Position numbers and translations under genes: made by a program. Source: Nonomuraea terrae (GTDB lineage Bacteria; Actinomycetota; Actinomycetes; Streptosporangiales; Streptosporangiaceae). From it: a DNA stretch of 40,575 nucleotides. Location: contig NZ_SMKQ01000065.1 in NCBI RefSeq assembly GCF_004348995.1, forward strand, positions 1-40,575, read 5' to 3'. How positions within the stretch are numbered: position 1 is the stretch's first letter; the number at the start of each line of letters is the position of its first letter. Shown piece after piece: positions 7,758 through 15,756 of this stretch. A model generated the notes under the pieces. It was not told the origin of the DNA. It searched no databases and was given only the letters and a program-made list of their open reading frames with translations.

Positions 7758-7788
7758 AGCATGCGACCTCATGTCGACATGAGGTCAA
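7758..7788 (-). promoter_or_regulatory. MerR/SoxR-type promoter with 22-bp perfect palindrome
   Basis: On the minus strand: -35 TTGACC (7788-7783), a 19-base spacer, -10 CATGCT (7763-7758). A perfect 22-bp palindrome at 7765-7786, arms GACCTCATGTC and GACATGAGGTC, overlaps the -35 and fills the spacer. A 19-bp spacer filled by a dyad is the hallmark of MerR-family activated promoters, and the central 18 bases match the SoxR box at 14 positions. No MerR gene is in the window. Confidence 0.6.
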
Positions 7789-7792
7789 GCCG

Positions 7793-9583
7793 TCAGACCC
7801 GGAACCGCATCCGGCACACCACCGCGTCGGCGCCCCGGCGCAGCGCCCTGGCCAGCACGGCGCCGCGGTGGTTCTGCAACATCCGCTGCCAGGCGTGCTC
7901 CGGCTCGACCTCCGCGATGAGCACGAACACGTGCGGTTCCGGCACCCCGCGCAGGTAGGTGAGCAGCGGCCGGTCCAGCCGCCGGTGGGCGTCGAAGAGC
8001 CGTACGAGCTCCACGCCGGGATCCCAGCGGTCCCAGTCCTCGGCGAACGCGCGCGCCTGCCGTTCGTCGCCCGCGTGGGTCACGTTGACGGCCACCACCC
8101 GGTCCCCCAGCGACAGCGCGGCGGACAGGGCCTCGCGGGTCAGCCGGGTGACCGTCTGCACGGGCACCACCACCAGGGAGCGGCGCGGCTTGGGCGGCAT
8201 GGGTGTCCTGCCGATCTCGAGCCGCCGGCCGATGCGCGCGTACTGGCGGTTGACCCACTCCATGGCCGCCACCAGCAGCGGCAGAGCCACCGCGATCAGC
8301 CAGCCGCCCTCGCCGAACTTCGTCACCGTCACCACGATCGCGGCCATGAACGTGAGCAGCGCGCCGATGCCGTTCAGCACCGCCCGCCACCGCCAGCCGG
8401 CGGGCCGGTCCGTCAGCCAGTGCCGGACCATGCCCGCCTGCGACAGGGTGAAGCCGACGAACACCCCGATCGCGAAGAGCGGCACCAGCAGGTTCATCTC
8501 GCCCCTCGACACGACGAGCAGCAGGCCGCTGGTGACGGCGAGGAACGCGATGCCGTAGCGATGCACCTGCCGGTCGGCGCGCAGCGCGAACAGGTGCGGC
8601 AGGTTGTTGTCGCGGGCCAGCAGCCGGGCCAGCACCGGCAGGCCGCCGAAGGAGGTGTTGGCGGCCAGCCCCAGCAGCACCACGGTGGCGAACTGGACCA
8701 GGTAGAACAGCGGCCCGTCGCCCAGCGAGGCCAGCGTGACCTGGGCGAGCACGGTCACCCCGTCGGCCGGGGCGATGGCGAACTTCTCGATCAGCGCGGC
8801 GATGCCCAGCAGCATGACGGCCAGCAGCGCGCCCAGCGCCACCTCGGCCCGCTGCGCCCGCCGGACGCGGGGCCGTTTGAACGACGGCACCGCGTTGGCG
8901 ATCGCCTCCACGCCGGTCAGCGCGGCGCAGCCGTTCGCGAAGGCCTTGAGCAGCAGCAGGACGCCGACCGTCTGCAGACCTGCCACCTGGTGGCCGACGC
9001 TGACGGCGGGTTCGGAGCGGAACAGCCCGGCCACGACGACGAGCAGGATCGCGGCCACGTAGACGACGGTGGGCCCGATGAACGCGCGGGCGCTGTGCGC
9101 GATGCCCTTGAGGTTGACGCCCGTCACGAGCGCCAGCACGCCCAGGCAGAGCCACACGGTGTACGGCAGCAGCTCCGGGAAGGCGGAGGTGAGCGCCGCG
9201 ACCCCGGCGGCCACGGAGACGGCGACGTTGAGGACGTAGTCGATGACGAGCGAGGCGCCCGCGACCAGCCCCGCCCGCCTGCCCAGGTGCTTCGTGGCCA
9301 CGCCGTACGCGCCGCCGCCTTCGGGGAAGGCGGCGACGACCTGCCGGTACGACACGGTCAGCACCACGAGCAGGCCGGCGATGGCCAGGGTGACCGGGAT
9401 GGTGAAGCCGAGCCCGGCGCCGCCGGCGAGGGCCAGCACGAGCACGATCGCCTCGGGTCCGTACGCCACGGAGGCCATGGCGTCCAGCGAGAGCGCGGCG
9501 AGCCCGCCCGCGACCGAGAGCCTGTGGCGTTCGCCGGTATCAGGGGGTTCCTCGGCCGCGGCGGGGGTTTTCACGATGGTCAT
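7793..9583 (-). CDS. KimA-like APC-family potassium importer
   Basis: A 596-residue APC-superfamily carrier: about twelve membrane helices followed by a roughly 150-residue cytosolic C-terminal domain. Blocks such as SLDAMASVAYGPEAI, SYRQVVAAFPEGGGAY, LLKAFANGCAALTGVEAIANAVP and FVGFTLSQAGM follow the Bacillus subtilis KimA (formerly YdaO) potassium/proton symporter closely, as I remember it, rather than amino-acid permeases. The C-terminal part (VVPVQTVTRLTREALSAALS...VVAVNVTHAGD) matches the cytosolic dimer domain of that family. ATG 9583 is preferred to the longer start at 9637 because CAGGAG lies nine bases upstream. It lies downstream of kdpDE on the same strand, which supports potassium transport. 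I see no c-di-AMP riboswitch in the 146-base gap. Confidence 0.75.
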   Translation of the reverse strand: MTIVKTPAAAEEPPDTGERHRLSVAGGLAALSLDAMASVAYGPEAIVLVLALAGGAGLGFTIPVTLAIAGLLVVLTVSYRQVVAAFPEGGGAYGVATKHLGRRAGLVAGASLVIDYVLNVAVSVAAGVAALTSAFPELLPYTVWLCLGVLALVTGVNLKGIAHSARAFIGPTVVYVAAILLVVVAGLFRSEPAVSVGHQVAGLQTVGVLLLLKAFANGCAALTGVEAIANAVPSFKRPRVRRAQRAEVALGALLAVMLLGIAALIEKFAIAPADGVTVLAQVTLASLGDGPLFYLVQFATVVLLGLAANTSFGGLPVLARLLARDNNLPHLFALRADRQVHRYGIAFLAVTSGLLLVVSRGEMNLLVPLFAIGVFVGFTLSQAGMVRHWLTDRPAGWRWRAVLNGIGALLTFMAAIVVTVTKFGEGGWLIAVALPLLVAAMEWVNRQYARIGRRLEIGRTPMPPKPRRSLVVVPVQTVTRLTREALSAALSLGDRVVAVNVTHAGDERQARAFAEDWDRWDPGVELVRLFDAHRRLDRPLLTYLRGVPEPHVFVLIAEVEPEHAWQRMLQNHRGAVLARALRRGADAVVCRMRFRV

Positions 9584-9729
9584 GTCCGCATACTCCTGAA
9601 GAGAATTTCCGCCCTCATCGTGACGTGCCACAACCACCGAAAACTGGCTTTATATGAATCCCTGACGGATAAAGCGGAAATTACTACGCGAAATATACGG
9701 CTCCGCGATTCCATCAACGTTTTTCCTGG

Positions 9730-10398
9730 TCAAGGCCGGAAACGGTAACCCATGCCCGGTTCGGTGATCAAGTGGACGGGGTGGGCGGGGTCGCGTTCGA
9801 GTTTGCGGCGCAGCTGCGCCATGTACTGGCGCAGGTAATGGGTCTCCTTGACGAACTTGGCGCCCCACACCTCGGTGAGGATCTGACGCTGGCTGATCAG
9901 CTTGCCGGGGTGGCGCAGCAGCAGCTCCAGGATGTGCCACTCGGTCGGCGTCAGTCGTACGTCGCCGCTGATCGTCTTGTCGGTCAGGTCGACGACATGG
10001 TCCCCGATCTTGATGTTCGCCAGCTCGGCCTCGTGGATGGACACGCGCCGCGTCACGGCCCGCACCCTGGCCAGCAGCTCGTCGATGCCGAACGGCTTGG
10101 TGACGTAGTCGTCGGCGCCGGCGTCCAGGGCCTCGATCTTGTCCTGGTTCCCGGCCCGGCCGGACAGCACGATGATCGGGACGCTGGTCCAGCCGCGCAG
10201 GCCGTGGATGACGTCCACCCCGTCCAGGTCGGGCAGCCCCAGATCGAGGATGACCAGGTCGGGTGTGTGGTCGACGGCGGCACGCAGCGCCGCGGCGCCG
10301 TCGGCGGCCACGGTCACCTCGTAGTGGCGTGCGGCCAGGTTGATGCGAAGTGCGCGCAGGATCTGGGGTTCGTCGTCCACGACGAGGATGCGGGTCAC
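9730..10398 (-). CDS. kdpE: KdpE, OmpR-type response regulator
   Basis: A 222-residue response regulator. The receiver domain (1-120) has acidic Asp8/Asp9, phospho-acceptor Asp52 (VILDLGLPD) and the Lys of TKPF. The C-terminal winged helix (about 130-222) ends with the wing HLITEPGMGYRF, typical of KdpE (RLxTEPGVGYRF). It starts four bases inside the end of kdpD (ATGA overlap), so the two are translationally coupled. It should activate potassium-uptake genes under potassium limitation or osmotic stress; because kdpFABC is absent from this window, the flanking APC carriers are likely local targets. Confidence 0.9.
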   Translation of the reverse strand: MTRILVVDDEPQILRALRINLAARHYEVTVAADGAAALRAAVDHTPDLVILDLGLPDLDGVDVIHGLRGWTSVPIIVLSGRAGNQDKIEALDAGADDYVTKPFGIDELLARVRAVTRRVSIHEAELANIKIGDHVVDLTDKTISGDVRLTPTEWHILELLLRHPGKLISQRQILTEVWGAKFVKETHYLRQYMAQLRRKLERDPAHPVHLITEPGMGYRFRP

Positions 10399-12938
10399 CG
10401 CGTCACCCCGCGCGGGGCGGTGGGCAGTGTCAGGATCATGGTGAGACCTCCCCCTGGTGTGTCTTCCGGGACGAGCGTGCCGCCCATGGCTTCGGTGAGC
10501 CCGCGCGAGAGCGCGAGCCCCAGGCCGACTCCCGAGTGGTTGTCGCGGTCGCCGAGCCGCTGGAACGGCTGGAAGACCCGGTCGTGGGCCTCGGGCGGGA
10601 TGCCGGGGCCGCGGTCGACGACGCGGATCTCCACTTGTTCGCCGTGGCGGCTGGCGGTGAGGAGCACCGGCCGGTCGGGCGGGCTGTAGCGGACGGCGTT
10701 CGCCATGAGGTTGACCAGGACGCGTTCGAGCAGGGCCGGGTCGGCGGCGATCTCGGGGAGTTCGACGGAGATGTCGCCCTCGACGCGGTCGCGCAGCGGC
10801 CCGAGGTCGTCCACGGCGCGCGGGACGATCTCCTCCAGGGCGATCGGCTGCGGGGTCACGCCGAGCACGCCGGCCTGCAGGCGGCTCATGTCGAGCAGGT
10901 TCGCCACCAACCGGTCCAGCTTGTCCAGCGACTCCGCCGCGGTGTCCAGCAGCTCGGCGCGGTCATGGTCGCTCCAGTCGACGCCGGTGGCGGCCAGGCT
11001 CTCGACGGCGGCCTTGGCGGAGGCGAGCGGCGTGCGCAGGTCGTGGCTGACGGCGGCGAGCAGCGCGGTACGCATCTTGTCGGCCTCCGCGAGCGGCTGG
11101 GCGCGGGCCGCCTCCTGCTGCAGGCGTTCCTGGCGCAGGGCGACGGCGGCCTCGGCGGCGAACGCCTCCAGCACCGCGCGGTCGGCGGCGTCCAGCAGCC
11201 GGCCGCGGGCGGCGAGCACGAGGGTGTCGTCGATCTGCACGTCGGTGTCGGACTGGGCCGGGCACGTGGACGGCGTGCCGCCGGAGGTGGCGACGATGCG
11301 CCAGGCGTCGGGATCCGACTGGTCGTCGGCGGCGCGGGCGGCCTCGGGCCGGCGTTCGAGCAGGGTGACCGAGGTCAGCCCGAACGTCTCGCGCGTCCGT
11401 TCCAGCAGGGACGCCAGGGCGGCCTCGCCGCGCAGCACGTGCCCGGCCAGTGTGGACAGCAGCTCGGCGTCGGCTCCGGCGCGGGCGGCCTCCCGGGTGC
11501 GGCGGGCGGCGATGTCCACGATCGTGCTCACCGCGGCGGCGACGAGGACGAACACGATCAGCGCGAACAGGTTCTCCGGATCGTTGATCGTGAACCGGCC
11601 GACCGGCGGGGTGAAGAACCAGTTCAGCAACATCGACCCGCCGATGGCGGCGGTGATCGCCGGCCACATCCCGCCCGCCAGCGCGACGCCGACCGTCAGG
11701 CAGAGGAAGAACAGGATCTCGCTCGGCAGCGACACCACCTCGCGGAACTGCGCCAGCACGGCGGTCAGCAGCGGCATCCCGGCCACCGCCAGCACCCAGC
11801 CGGCCACCCGGCGCTTGCGGGTCAGCGCGGCGCGGGTACGGGCCGGGCGCCGCCGTCCCATCCTGACCTCCTCGTGGGTGATCATGTGGACGTCGATCGA
11901 GCCGGAACGGGCGATGGTCTCGACTCCGACGCCGCGCGAGAAGAGCTGCGCGAACCGGCCCCGCCGCGACGCGCCGAGCACCAGCTGGGTGGCGTTCACG
12001 CCGCGGGCGAAGTCGAGCAGTGCGCGCGGGATGTCGTCGCCGACGACCTGGTGGTAGGTGCCCCCCAGGCTCTCCACCAGCGCACGCTGACGGGCCAGGC
12101 CGGCGGGGTCGGCTCCGGCCAGGCCGTCGGCGCTGGTCACGTGGACGGCCAGCAGGTCGGCGCCCTTGGTGCGGGCCGCGATCCGCGCCGCCCGGCGGAC
12201 GAGCGTGTCGCCTTCGGGGCCGCCGGTGAGGGCGACGACGACGCGTTCACGGGTCTCCCAGGTCGTCGCGATGCCGTGCTCGGCGCGGTAGCGGTCGAGC
12301 TGCTCGTCCACTTTCCCGGCCACCCAGAGCAGGGCGAGCTCGCGCAGAGCGGTGAGGTTGCCGACGCGGAAGTAGTTCGCCAGCGCCGCGTCCACCTTCT
12401 CCGGCGCGTAGACGTTGCCGTGCGCGAGGCGGCGGCGCAGCGCCTCCGGCGACATGTCCACCAGCTCCACCTGGTCGGCCCGCCGCACCACCTCGTCCGG
12501 CACCGTCTCGCGCTGGGGCACGCCGGTGATCTCCTGCACGACGTCGTTGACCGACTCCAGGTGCTGGATGTTGACGGTGGAGACCACGTCGATGCCCGCG
12601 TCGAGGATGTCGTCGATGTCCTGCCAGCGCTTGACGTGCTCGGAGCCGGGCACGTTGGTGTGGGCCAGCTCGTCGATCAGCGCCACCGCGGGCCGGCGCC
12701 CGATGACCGCCTCGACGTCGAGCTCGGTGAACGTGACCCCGCGGTGCACGAGCGTCTTGCGCGGAATGATCTCCATGCCCTCCAGCAGGGCTTCCGTGCG
12801 CGGGCGGCCGTGCGTCTCGACGAGGCCCACGACCACGTCCCGGCCGCGGCCACAGGCGCGGCGGGCCTCGTCCAGCATCGCGTACGTCTTGCCCACGCCG
12901 GGTGCAGCGCCGAGGTACACCCGTAGCCGTCCCCGCAC
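10395..12938 (-). CDS. kdpD: KdpD, potassium/osmosensing histidine kinase
   Basis: An 847-residue sensor kinase with full KdpD architecture: N-terminal KdpD domain with Walker A GAAPGVGKT (10-18) and Walker B-like ALIDELAHTN; a universal-stress-protein domain (about 220-345); four closely spaced membrane helices of the DUF4118 type (about 375-475); a GAF-like region; HisKA with AAVSHDLRTPLASAK; and a HATPase domain with NLMANAVRYSP, RGPGIP and GVGLGLAL. It phosphorylates KdpE. Translation begins at a GTG with little ribosome-binding site of its own, one base after the stop of a short leader ORF that has a strong site, so initiation is probably by coupling. The long plus-strand frame opposite it is an antisense shadow. 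Confidence 0.9.
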   Translation of the reverse strand: MRGRLRVYLGAAPGVGKTYAMLDEARRACGRGRDVVVGLVETHGRPRTEALLEGMEIIPRKTLVHRGVTFTELDVEAVIGRRPAVALIDELAHTNVPGSEHVKRWQDIDDILDAGIDVVSTVNIQHLESVNDVVQEITGVPQRETVPDEVVRRADQVELVDMSPEALRRRLAHGNVYAPEKVDAALANYFRVGNLTALRELALLWVAGKVDEQLDRYRAEHGIATTWETRERVVVALTGGPEGDTLVRRAARIAARTKGADLLAVHVTSADGLAGADPAGLARQRALVESLGGTYHQVVGDDIPRALLDFARGVNATQLVLGASRRGRFAQLFSRGVGVETIARSGSIDVHMITHEEVRMGRRRPARTRAALTRKRRVAGWVLAVAGMPLLTAVLAQFREVVSLPSEILFFLCLTVGVALAGGMWPAITAAIGGSMLLNWFFTPPVGRFTINDPENLFALIVFVLVAAAVSTIVDIAARRTREAARAGADAELLSTLAGHVLRGEAALASLLERTRETFGLTSVTLLERRPEAARAADDQSDPDAWRIVATSGGTPSTCPAQSDTDVQIDDTLVLAARGRLLDAADRAVLEAFAAEAAVALRQERLQQEAARAQPLAEADKMRTALLAAVSHDLRTPLASAKAAVESLAATGVDWSDHDRAELLDTAAESLDKLDRLVANLLDMSRLQAGVLGVTPQPIALEEIVPRAVDDLGPLRDRVEGDISVELPEIAADPALLERVLVNLMANAVRYSPPDRPVLLTASRHGEQVEIRVVDRGPGIPPEAHDRVFQPFQRLGDRDNHSGVGLGLALSRGLTEAMGGTLVPEDTPGGGLTMILTLPTAPRGVTR

Positions 12939-12939
12939 C

Positions 12940-12990
12940 TCAGGCCCCGTCCAGCCGTACGACGGTCAGGGCGGCGAAGACGTCGGCCAT
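12940..12990 (-). CDS. 16-residue leader ORF coupled to kdpD
   Basis: On the minus strand GAGGAGTGGAG is followed directly by ATG at 12990 and a frame reading MADVFAALTVVRLDGA, with TGA at 12942-12940. The kdpD GTG follows after one base (TGAGGTG). It is not KdpF-like: it lacks a membrane helix of sufficient length. Its likely purpose is to load ribosomes for kdpD. Confidence 0.5.
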   Translation of the reverse strand: MADVFAALTVVRLDGA

Positions 12991-13070
12991 CTCCACTCCT
13001 CGATTCGGTCGGCCCCCCGGGACGAGCGGCACCAGACCCAGGAAAACGCCGAAATACTGGCCATTTTCCG

Positions 13071-13112
13071 TTCTTGACGCCATTCCTACGGCCGGGCGCC
13101 GATTCTTGACGC
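13071..13112 (-). repeat. Two GCGTCAAGAA direct repeats upstream of kdpD
   Basis: On the minus strand GCGTCAAGAA occurs at 13112-13103 and again at 13080-13071, exactly 32 bases apart, about three DNA turns. They sit in the kdpD upstream region. The same sequence recurs before the adjacent APC carrier. Candidate KdpE or other activator sites. Confidence 0.5.
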
Positions 13113-13125
13113 GATCCGTACGCCG

Positions 13126-15045
13126 TCAGCCGACGTGGACGTGCGGCCGGCGTTCGAGGTCGGGCTCCGCCTGGCGCAGCACCTCCCGGGTCAGCGGCGG
13201 CACGTCGCCGCCGCCGAAGACCAGGTAGCGCAGCATCGCGACGACCGGGTTGCCCTCGGTCCAGTGGAAGTAGATGTGCGGCACCGAGCCGGTGCGGTCG
13301 CGCAGGAAGAGCAGCAGAGCGGCCAGCGAGTTCGGCACGGCGGAGCTCTCGATGGTCAGGATCCGGTGGCCGAAGCGCTCCTCCGCCTTGACGTGCAGCT
13401 CCGTCTCGAACTCCGAGGCGTCCGGCACCGACACCTCGACGAACAGCACGGGCTCCGTGGTGCGCAGCCGGTGGTTGATCCACTGCTCGCGCAGCTTGTC
13501 GGTGTACTCGGCCTGGTCGCGCTGGTGGGGCTCGTTGGCGATCAGGTGGATCTCGCCGCACGTGTCGTTGACGAACCGCTCGGCGAGCGGGTCGAGCGTC
13601 ACGTCGGTGACCCGCAGCTCCGTCGAGCGGGTGGCGCGCGACAGCAACGAGGTGACGACGATCGCCACGATGAAGAACGAGGCGATCTTCACGCCGTCCG
13701 GCCGCTCGATCACGTTGTCCACCAGCGTGTACGCCAGCACCGCCGAGATCAGCGCGAACCCGGCCGCCGCCCGGTTCTGCCCCTTCTTCCTGGCCGACAG
13801 CGTCACCGCGACCGCGGCCGAGAGCATGAGGACGAGCACGCCGGTGGCGTACGCGCCGCCCTGGGCGTCCACGTCGGCGCCGAAGATGACCGTGATGGCG
13901 AACGCGATCGCCGAGAACACCAGCACCAGCGGCCGTACGGCGCCCGTCCACTCCGGCGCCATGCCGTACCGGGGCAGGTAGCGGGGCACCAGGTTGATCA
14001 GCCCGGCCATCGCCGAGGCGCCGGCGAACCAGAGGATCGCGATCGTCGAGACGTCGTAGACGGTGCCGAACCAGTCCCCCAGGTAGCCGTGCGCCAGATA
14101 CGCCAGCGCCCGCCCGCTCGCCTTCCCGCCCTCCTCGAACTCCGCGTGCGGGATGAGCACGGTCGTGACGAGGCTGGAGAAGATCAGGAACACGCTCATG
14201 ATGACCGCGGCGACGGTCAGCAGCCGTTTGGTGCCCTCGATCCGCCGCCGTATGTCGCCCTTGACCACCGGCATCACCGCGACACCGGTCTCGAACCCGG
14301 ACATGCCGAGCGCCAGCTTCGGCATGACGAGCAGCGACAGGCCGACCATGGCGAGCGGGCTGCTGAAGTCGGCCCCCAGCCCGTGCCGCCAGTCCACGAC
14401 GACCCGCGGGGCCTGGAGCACGTGGACGAAGGCGGTCGCGACGACGACCGCGTTCAGGCCGAGGTAGACGAAGACGAGCAGGACGGCGATGCCGATCGCC
14501 TCGGTGAAGCCCATCAGGAACACCCCGCCGAGCGCCGCCAGCAGCACCAGCGTGACGAGCACCCGCTGCCCGGACAGGAATCCGGGCACGAACGGGTTCT
14601 CCAGGATGTGCGCGGTCGCGTCCGCCGCCGACAGCGTCATCGTGATGACGAAGTCGGTGGCCGCGAACCCGAGCAGCGCCAGCACGAAGAACTTGCCCCA
14701 CCACTGGGGGGCGAGCTTCTCCAGCATCGCGATCGACCCCTGCCCGTACGGGCTCTCGGCGGCGATGCGGCGATAAACCGGTAGCGCGCCGAGCAGGGTG
14801 AGCGCGACCAGGAAGAGCGTGGCCAGCGGCGCGAGCAGGCCGGCGGCCAGCGCCGCGATGCCGGGCTGGTAGCCGAGCGTGGAGAAGTAGTCCACGCCGG
14901 TCAGGCACATCACCCGCCACCACGGGTGCTTGACGTGGGGACCGTGCTCGATCTGCCTACGGTCGGTCTGCAGACCCTGCAGCAGCCACGACCGCAGCGT
15001 CCCCTCCGTAGCGGCCGGCCGTTTCGCCAGCACCATCCCGGTCAC
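13126..15045 (-). CDS. Large APC-family permease, probable potassium carrier
   Basis: A 639-residue APC-superfamily protein: a cytosolic N-terminal segment (1-45), about twelve membrane helices starting at MCLTGVDYFSTLGYQPGIAAL, and a C-terminal cytosolic domain of about 160 residues (TRSTELRVTDVTLDPLAERFVNDTCGEIHLIANEP...). The build (APC core plus long C-terminal domain) parallels KimA-type carriers. It is more distant from KimA than the gene at 7.8-9.6 kb, and an amino-acid substrate cannot be excluded. Position directly upstream of kdpDE on the same strand argues for ion transport. GTG 15045 is given; ATG 15036 in the same frame is equally possible because neither has a clear ribosome-binding site. 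Confidence 0.65.
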   Translation of the reverse strand: MTGMVLAKRPAATEGTLRSWLLQGLQTDRRQIEHGPHVKHPWWRVMCLTGVDYFSTLGYQPGIAALAAGLLAPLATLFLVALTLLGALPVYRRIAAESPYGQGSIAMLEKLAPQWWGKFFVLALLGFAATDFVITMTLSAADATAHILENPFVPGFLSGQRVLVTLVLLAALGGVFLMGFTEAIGIAVLLVFVYLGLNAVVVATAFVHVLQAPRVVVDWRHGLGADFSSPLAMVGLSLLVMPKLALGMSGFETGVAVMPVVKGDIRRRIEGTKRLLTVAAVIMSVFLIFSSLVTTVLIPHAEFEEGGKASGRALAYLAHGYLGDWFGTVYDVSTIAILWFAGASAMAGLINLVPRYLPRYGMAPEWTGAVRPLVLVFSAIAFAITVIFGADVDAQGGAYATGVLVLMLSAAVAVTLSARKKGQNRAAAGFALISAVLAYTLVDNVIERPDGVKIASFFIVAIVVTSLLSRATRSTELRVTDVTLDPLAERFVNDTCGEIHLIANEPHQRDQAEYTDKLREQWINHRLRTTEPVLFVEVSVPDASEFETELHVKAEERFGHRILTIESSAVPNSLAALLLFLRDRTGSVPHIYFHWTEGNPVVAMLRYLVFGGGDVPPLTREVLRQAEPDLERRPHVHVG

Positions 15046-15052
15046 CCGTCCC

Positions 15053-15127
15053 CGTCAAGAGCCCGTAAATACGCATCGCACCTTACTGACCGATATACGA
15101 CGTTCGCGGCGGTGGGGGCGTCAAGAA
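15053..15127. repeat. CGTCAAGA repeats in the promoter of the APC gene
   Basis: CGTCAAGA occurs on the plus strand at 15053-15060 and 15119-15126 (the second as GCGTCAAGAA), 66 bases apart. Read on the minus strand the distal copy contains TTGACG (15124-15119) that could serve as a -35, with TCGTAT after an 18-base spacer. These match the pair upstream of kdpD but in the opposite orientation. Confidence 0.45.
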
Positions 15128-15173
15128 AGCGTAGTGAGGCGTATGTACGGATTCAGGCGGCCGGGGACGCGGG

Positions 15174-15434
15174 TCACGCCACCTGCGTCACCGGCCGGGA
15201 CGTCGTGCCCGCGGGATCGATGATCGTGACGGGGACGTCGAGGTCGGCGACCATCGTCCGCAGGGCAGGGGCGGTGAGCAGCACCCACCGCTGGTCCGGC
15301 CCGAGCACCTTGGCGAGCTTGAGCGGCGAGGAGAAGGCCACGGCCGCCCGCTTGCCCGACGCGGTGCGGAACAACCGGAGCGCCAGGGCGCATCCGCCGC
15401 CGCGGACGGGGACGAACAATCGAGGCTCGGACAT
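15174..15434 (-). CDS. SAV_915-like small protein
   Basis: An 86-residue soluble protein. It opens MSEPRLFVPVRGGGCALALRL and contains RTASGKRAAVAFSSPLKLAKVLGPDQRWV and LRTMVADLDVPVTIIDP. This is the pattern of the small actinobacterial SAV_915 group, related to the N-terminal part of SseB-like proteins, whose function is not established. The ATG at 15434 has a very strong GGAGGAAGGAAG seven bases upstream. It is transcribed away from the HTH gene at 15757; an inverted TCAGGA/TCCTGA pair lies in its upstream region. Confidence 0.65.
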   Translation of the reverse strand: MSEPRLFVPVRGGGCALALRLFRTASGKRAAVAFSSPLKLAKVLGPDQRWVLLTAPALRTMVADLDVPVTIIDPAGTTSRPVTQVA

Positions 15435-15553
15435 CTGCTTCCTTCCTCCGAAAGGGGTACAAAGCAGACGCTAGACCCGTCTCCGCCGGCTGCCGGGGCA
15501 TCACTACGCGATCAGGACGCACGCCCCGGAAATCCTGACGCCGCGTTGACGAC

Positions 15554-15589
15554 GTCACCGGGCCCGCGCCCGCGCGCGGGCCCGGTGAC
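15554..15589. terminator. 15-bp perfect hairpin, terminator
   Basis: Arms GTCACCGGGCCCGCG (15554-15568) and CGCGGGCCCGGTGAC (15575-15589) with a six-base loop. It lies five bases past the stop codon of the minus-strand gene relic at 15594-15635 and is probably the old terminator of that gene. Confidence 0.7.
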
Positions 15590-15593
15590 CGGC

Positions 15594-15635
15594 TCAGCGC
15601 TTCATGAGCGCGAACACGCCCCAACCGAGCAGTCG
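15594..15635 (-). pseudogene. C-terminal remnant of a lost minus-strand gene
   Basis: Minus-strand reading gives RLLGWGVFALMKR then stop, preceded in frame by another stop at 15638-15636. The hydrophobic tail with basic end, followed within five bases by a strong terminator hairpin, looks like the last residues of a small membrane protein whose body was deleted. Speculative. Confidence 0.3.
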
Positions 15636-15735
15636 TCACGCGAGCGGGCGTGACAGGCTTCGACGGCCTCCTGGCTGGGCGTCCGGCCGTACCACAACCG
15701 ATTTCCGCGCCCGGAGCGTGCACCACCACAGAAAT

Positions 15736-15753
15736 CGTCAGGATATCCTGACG
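15736..15753. promoter_or_regulatory. 18-bp perfect palindrome over the -10 of the HTH gene
   Basis: CGTCAGGATATCCTGACG ends three bases before ATG 15757. TATCCT (15745-15750) inside it fits a -10 hexamer placed seven bases before the ATG, giving a leaderless message that a bound protein would block. Half-sites TCAGGA (15512-15517) and TCCTGA (15533-15538) recur upstream of the divergent SAV_915-like gene. Confidence 0.6.
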
Positions 15754-15756
15754 ACT

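Noticed and set aside
9584..9729. A c-di-AMP (ydaO) riboswitch before the KimA-like gene, as in Bacillus
   Set aside because: The gap is only 146 bases and I cannot find the conserved riboswitch core or its stems.
7868..9748. A 626-codon plus-strand frame opposite the KimA-like gene
   Set aside because: Same shadow effect: composition is hydrophilic repeats of Asp, His and Gln, and the opposite strand has an obvious membrane carrier.
10350..12926. An 858-codon open frame on the plus strand opposite kdpD
   Set aside because: It is the GC-rich antisense shadow of kdpD; the translation is low-complexity His/Gln/Arg/Gly-rich with no domain, while the minus strand encodes a complete KdpD.
12940..12990. 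The short ORF before kdpD as KdpF
   Set aside because: KdpF is about 29 residues with one full membrane helix; this is 16 residues, ends GA after charged residues and is followed by kdpD, not kdpA.
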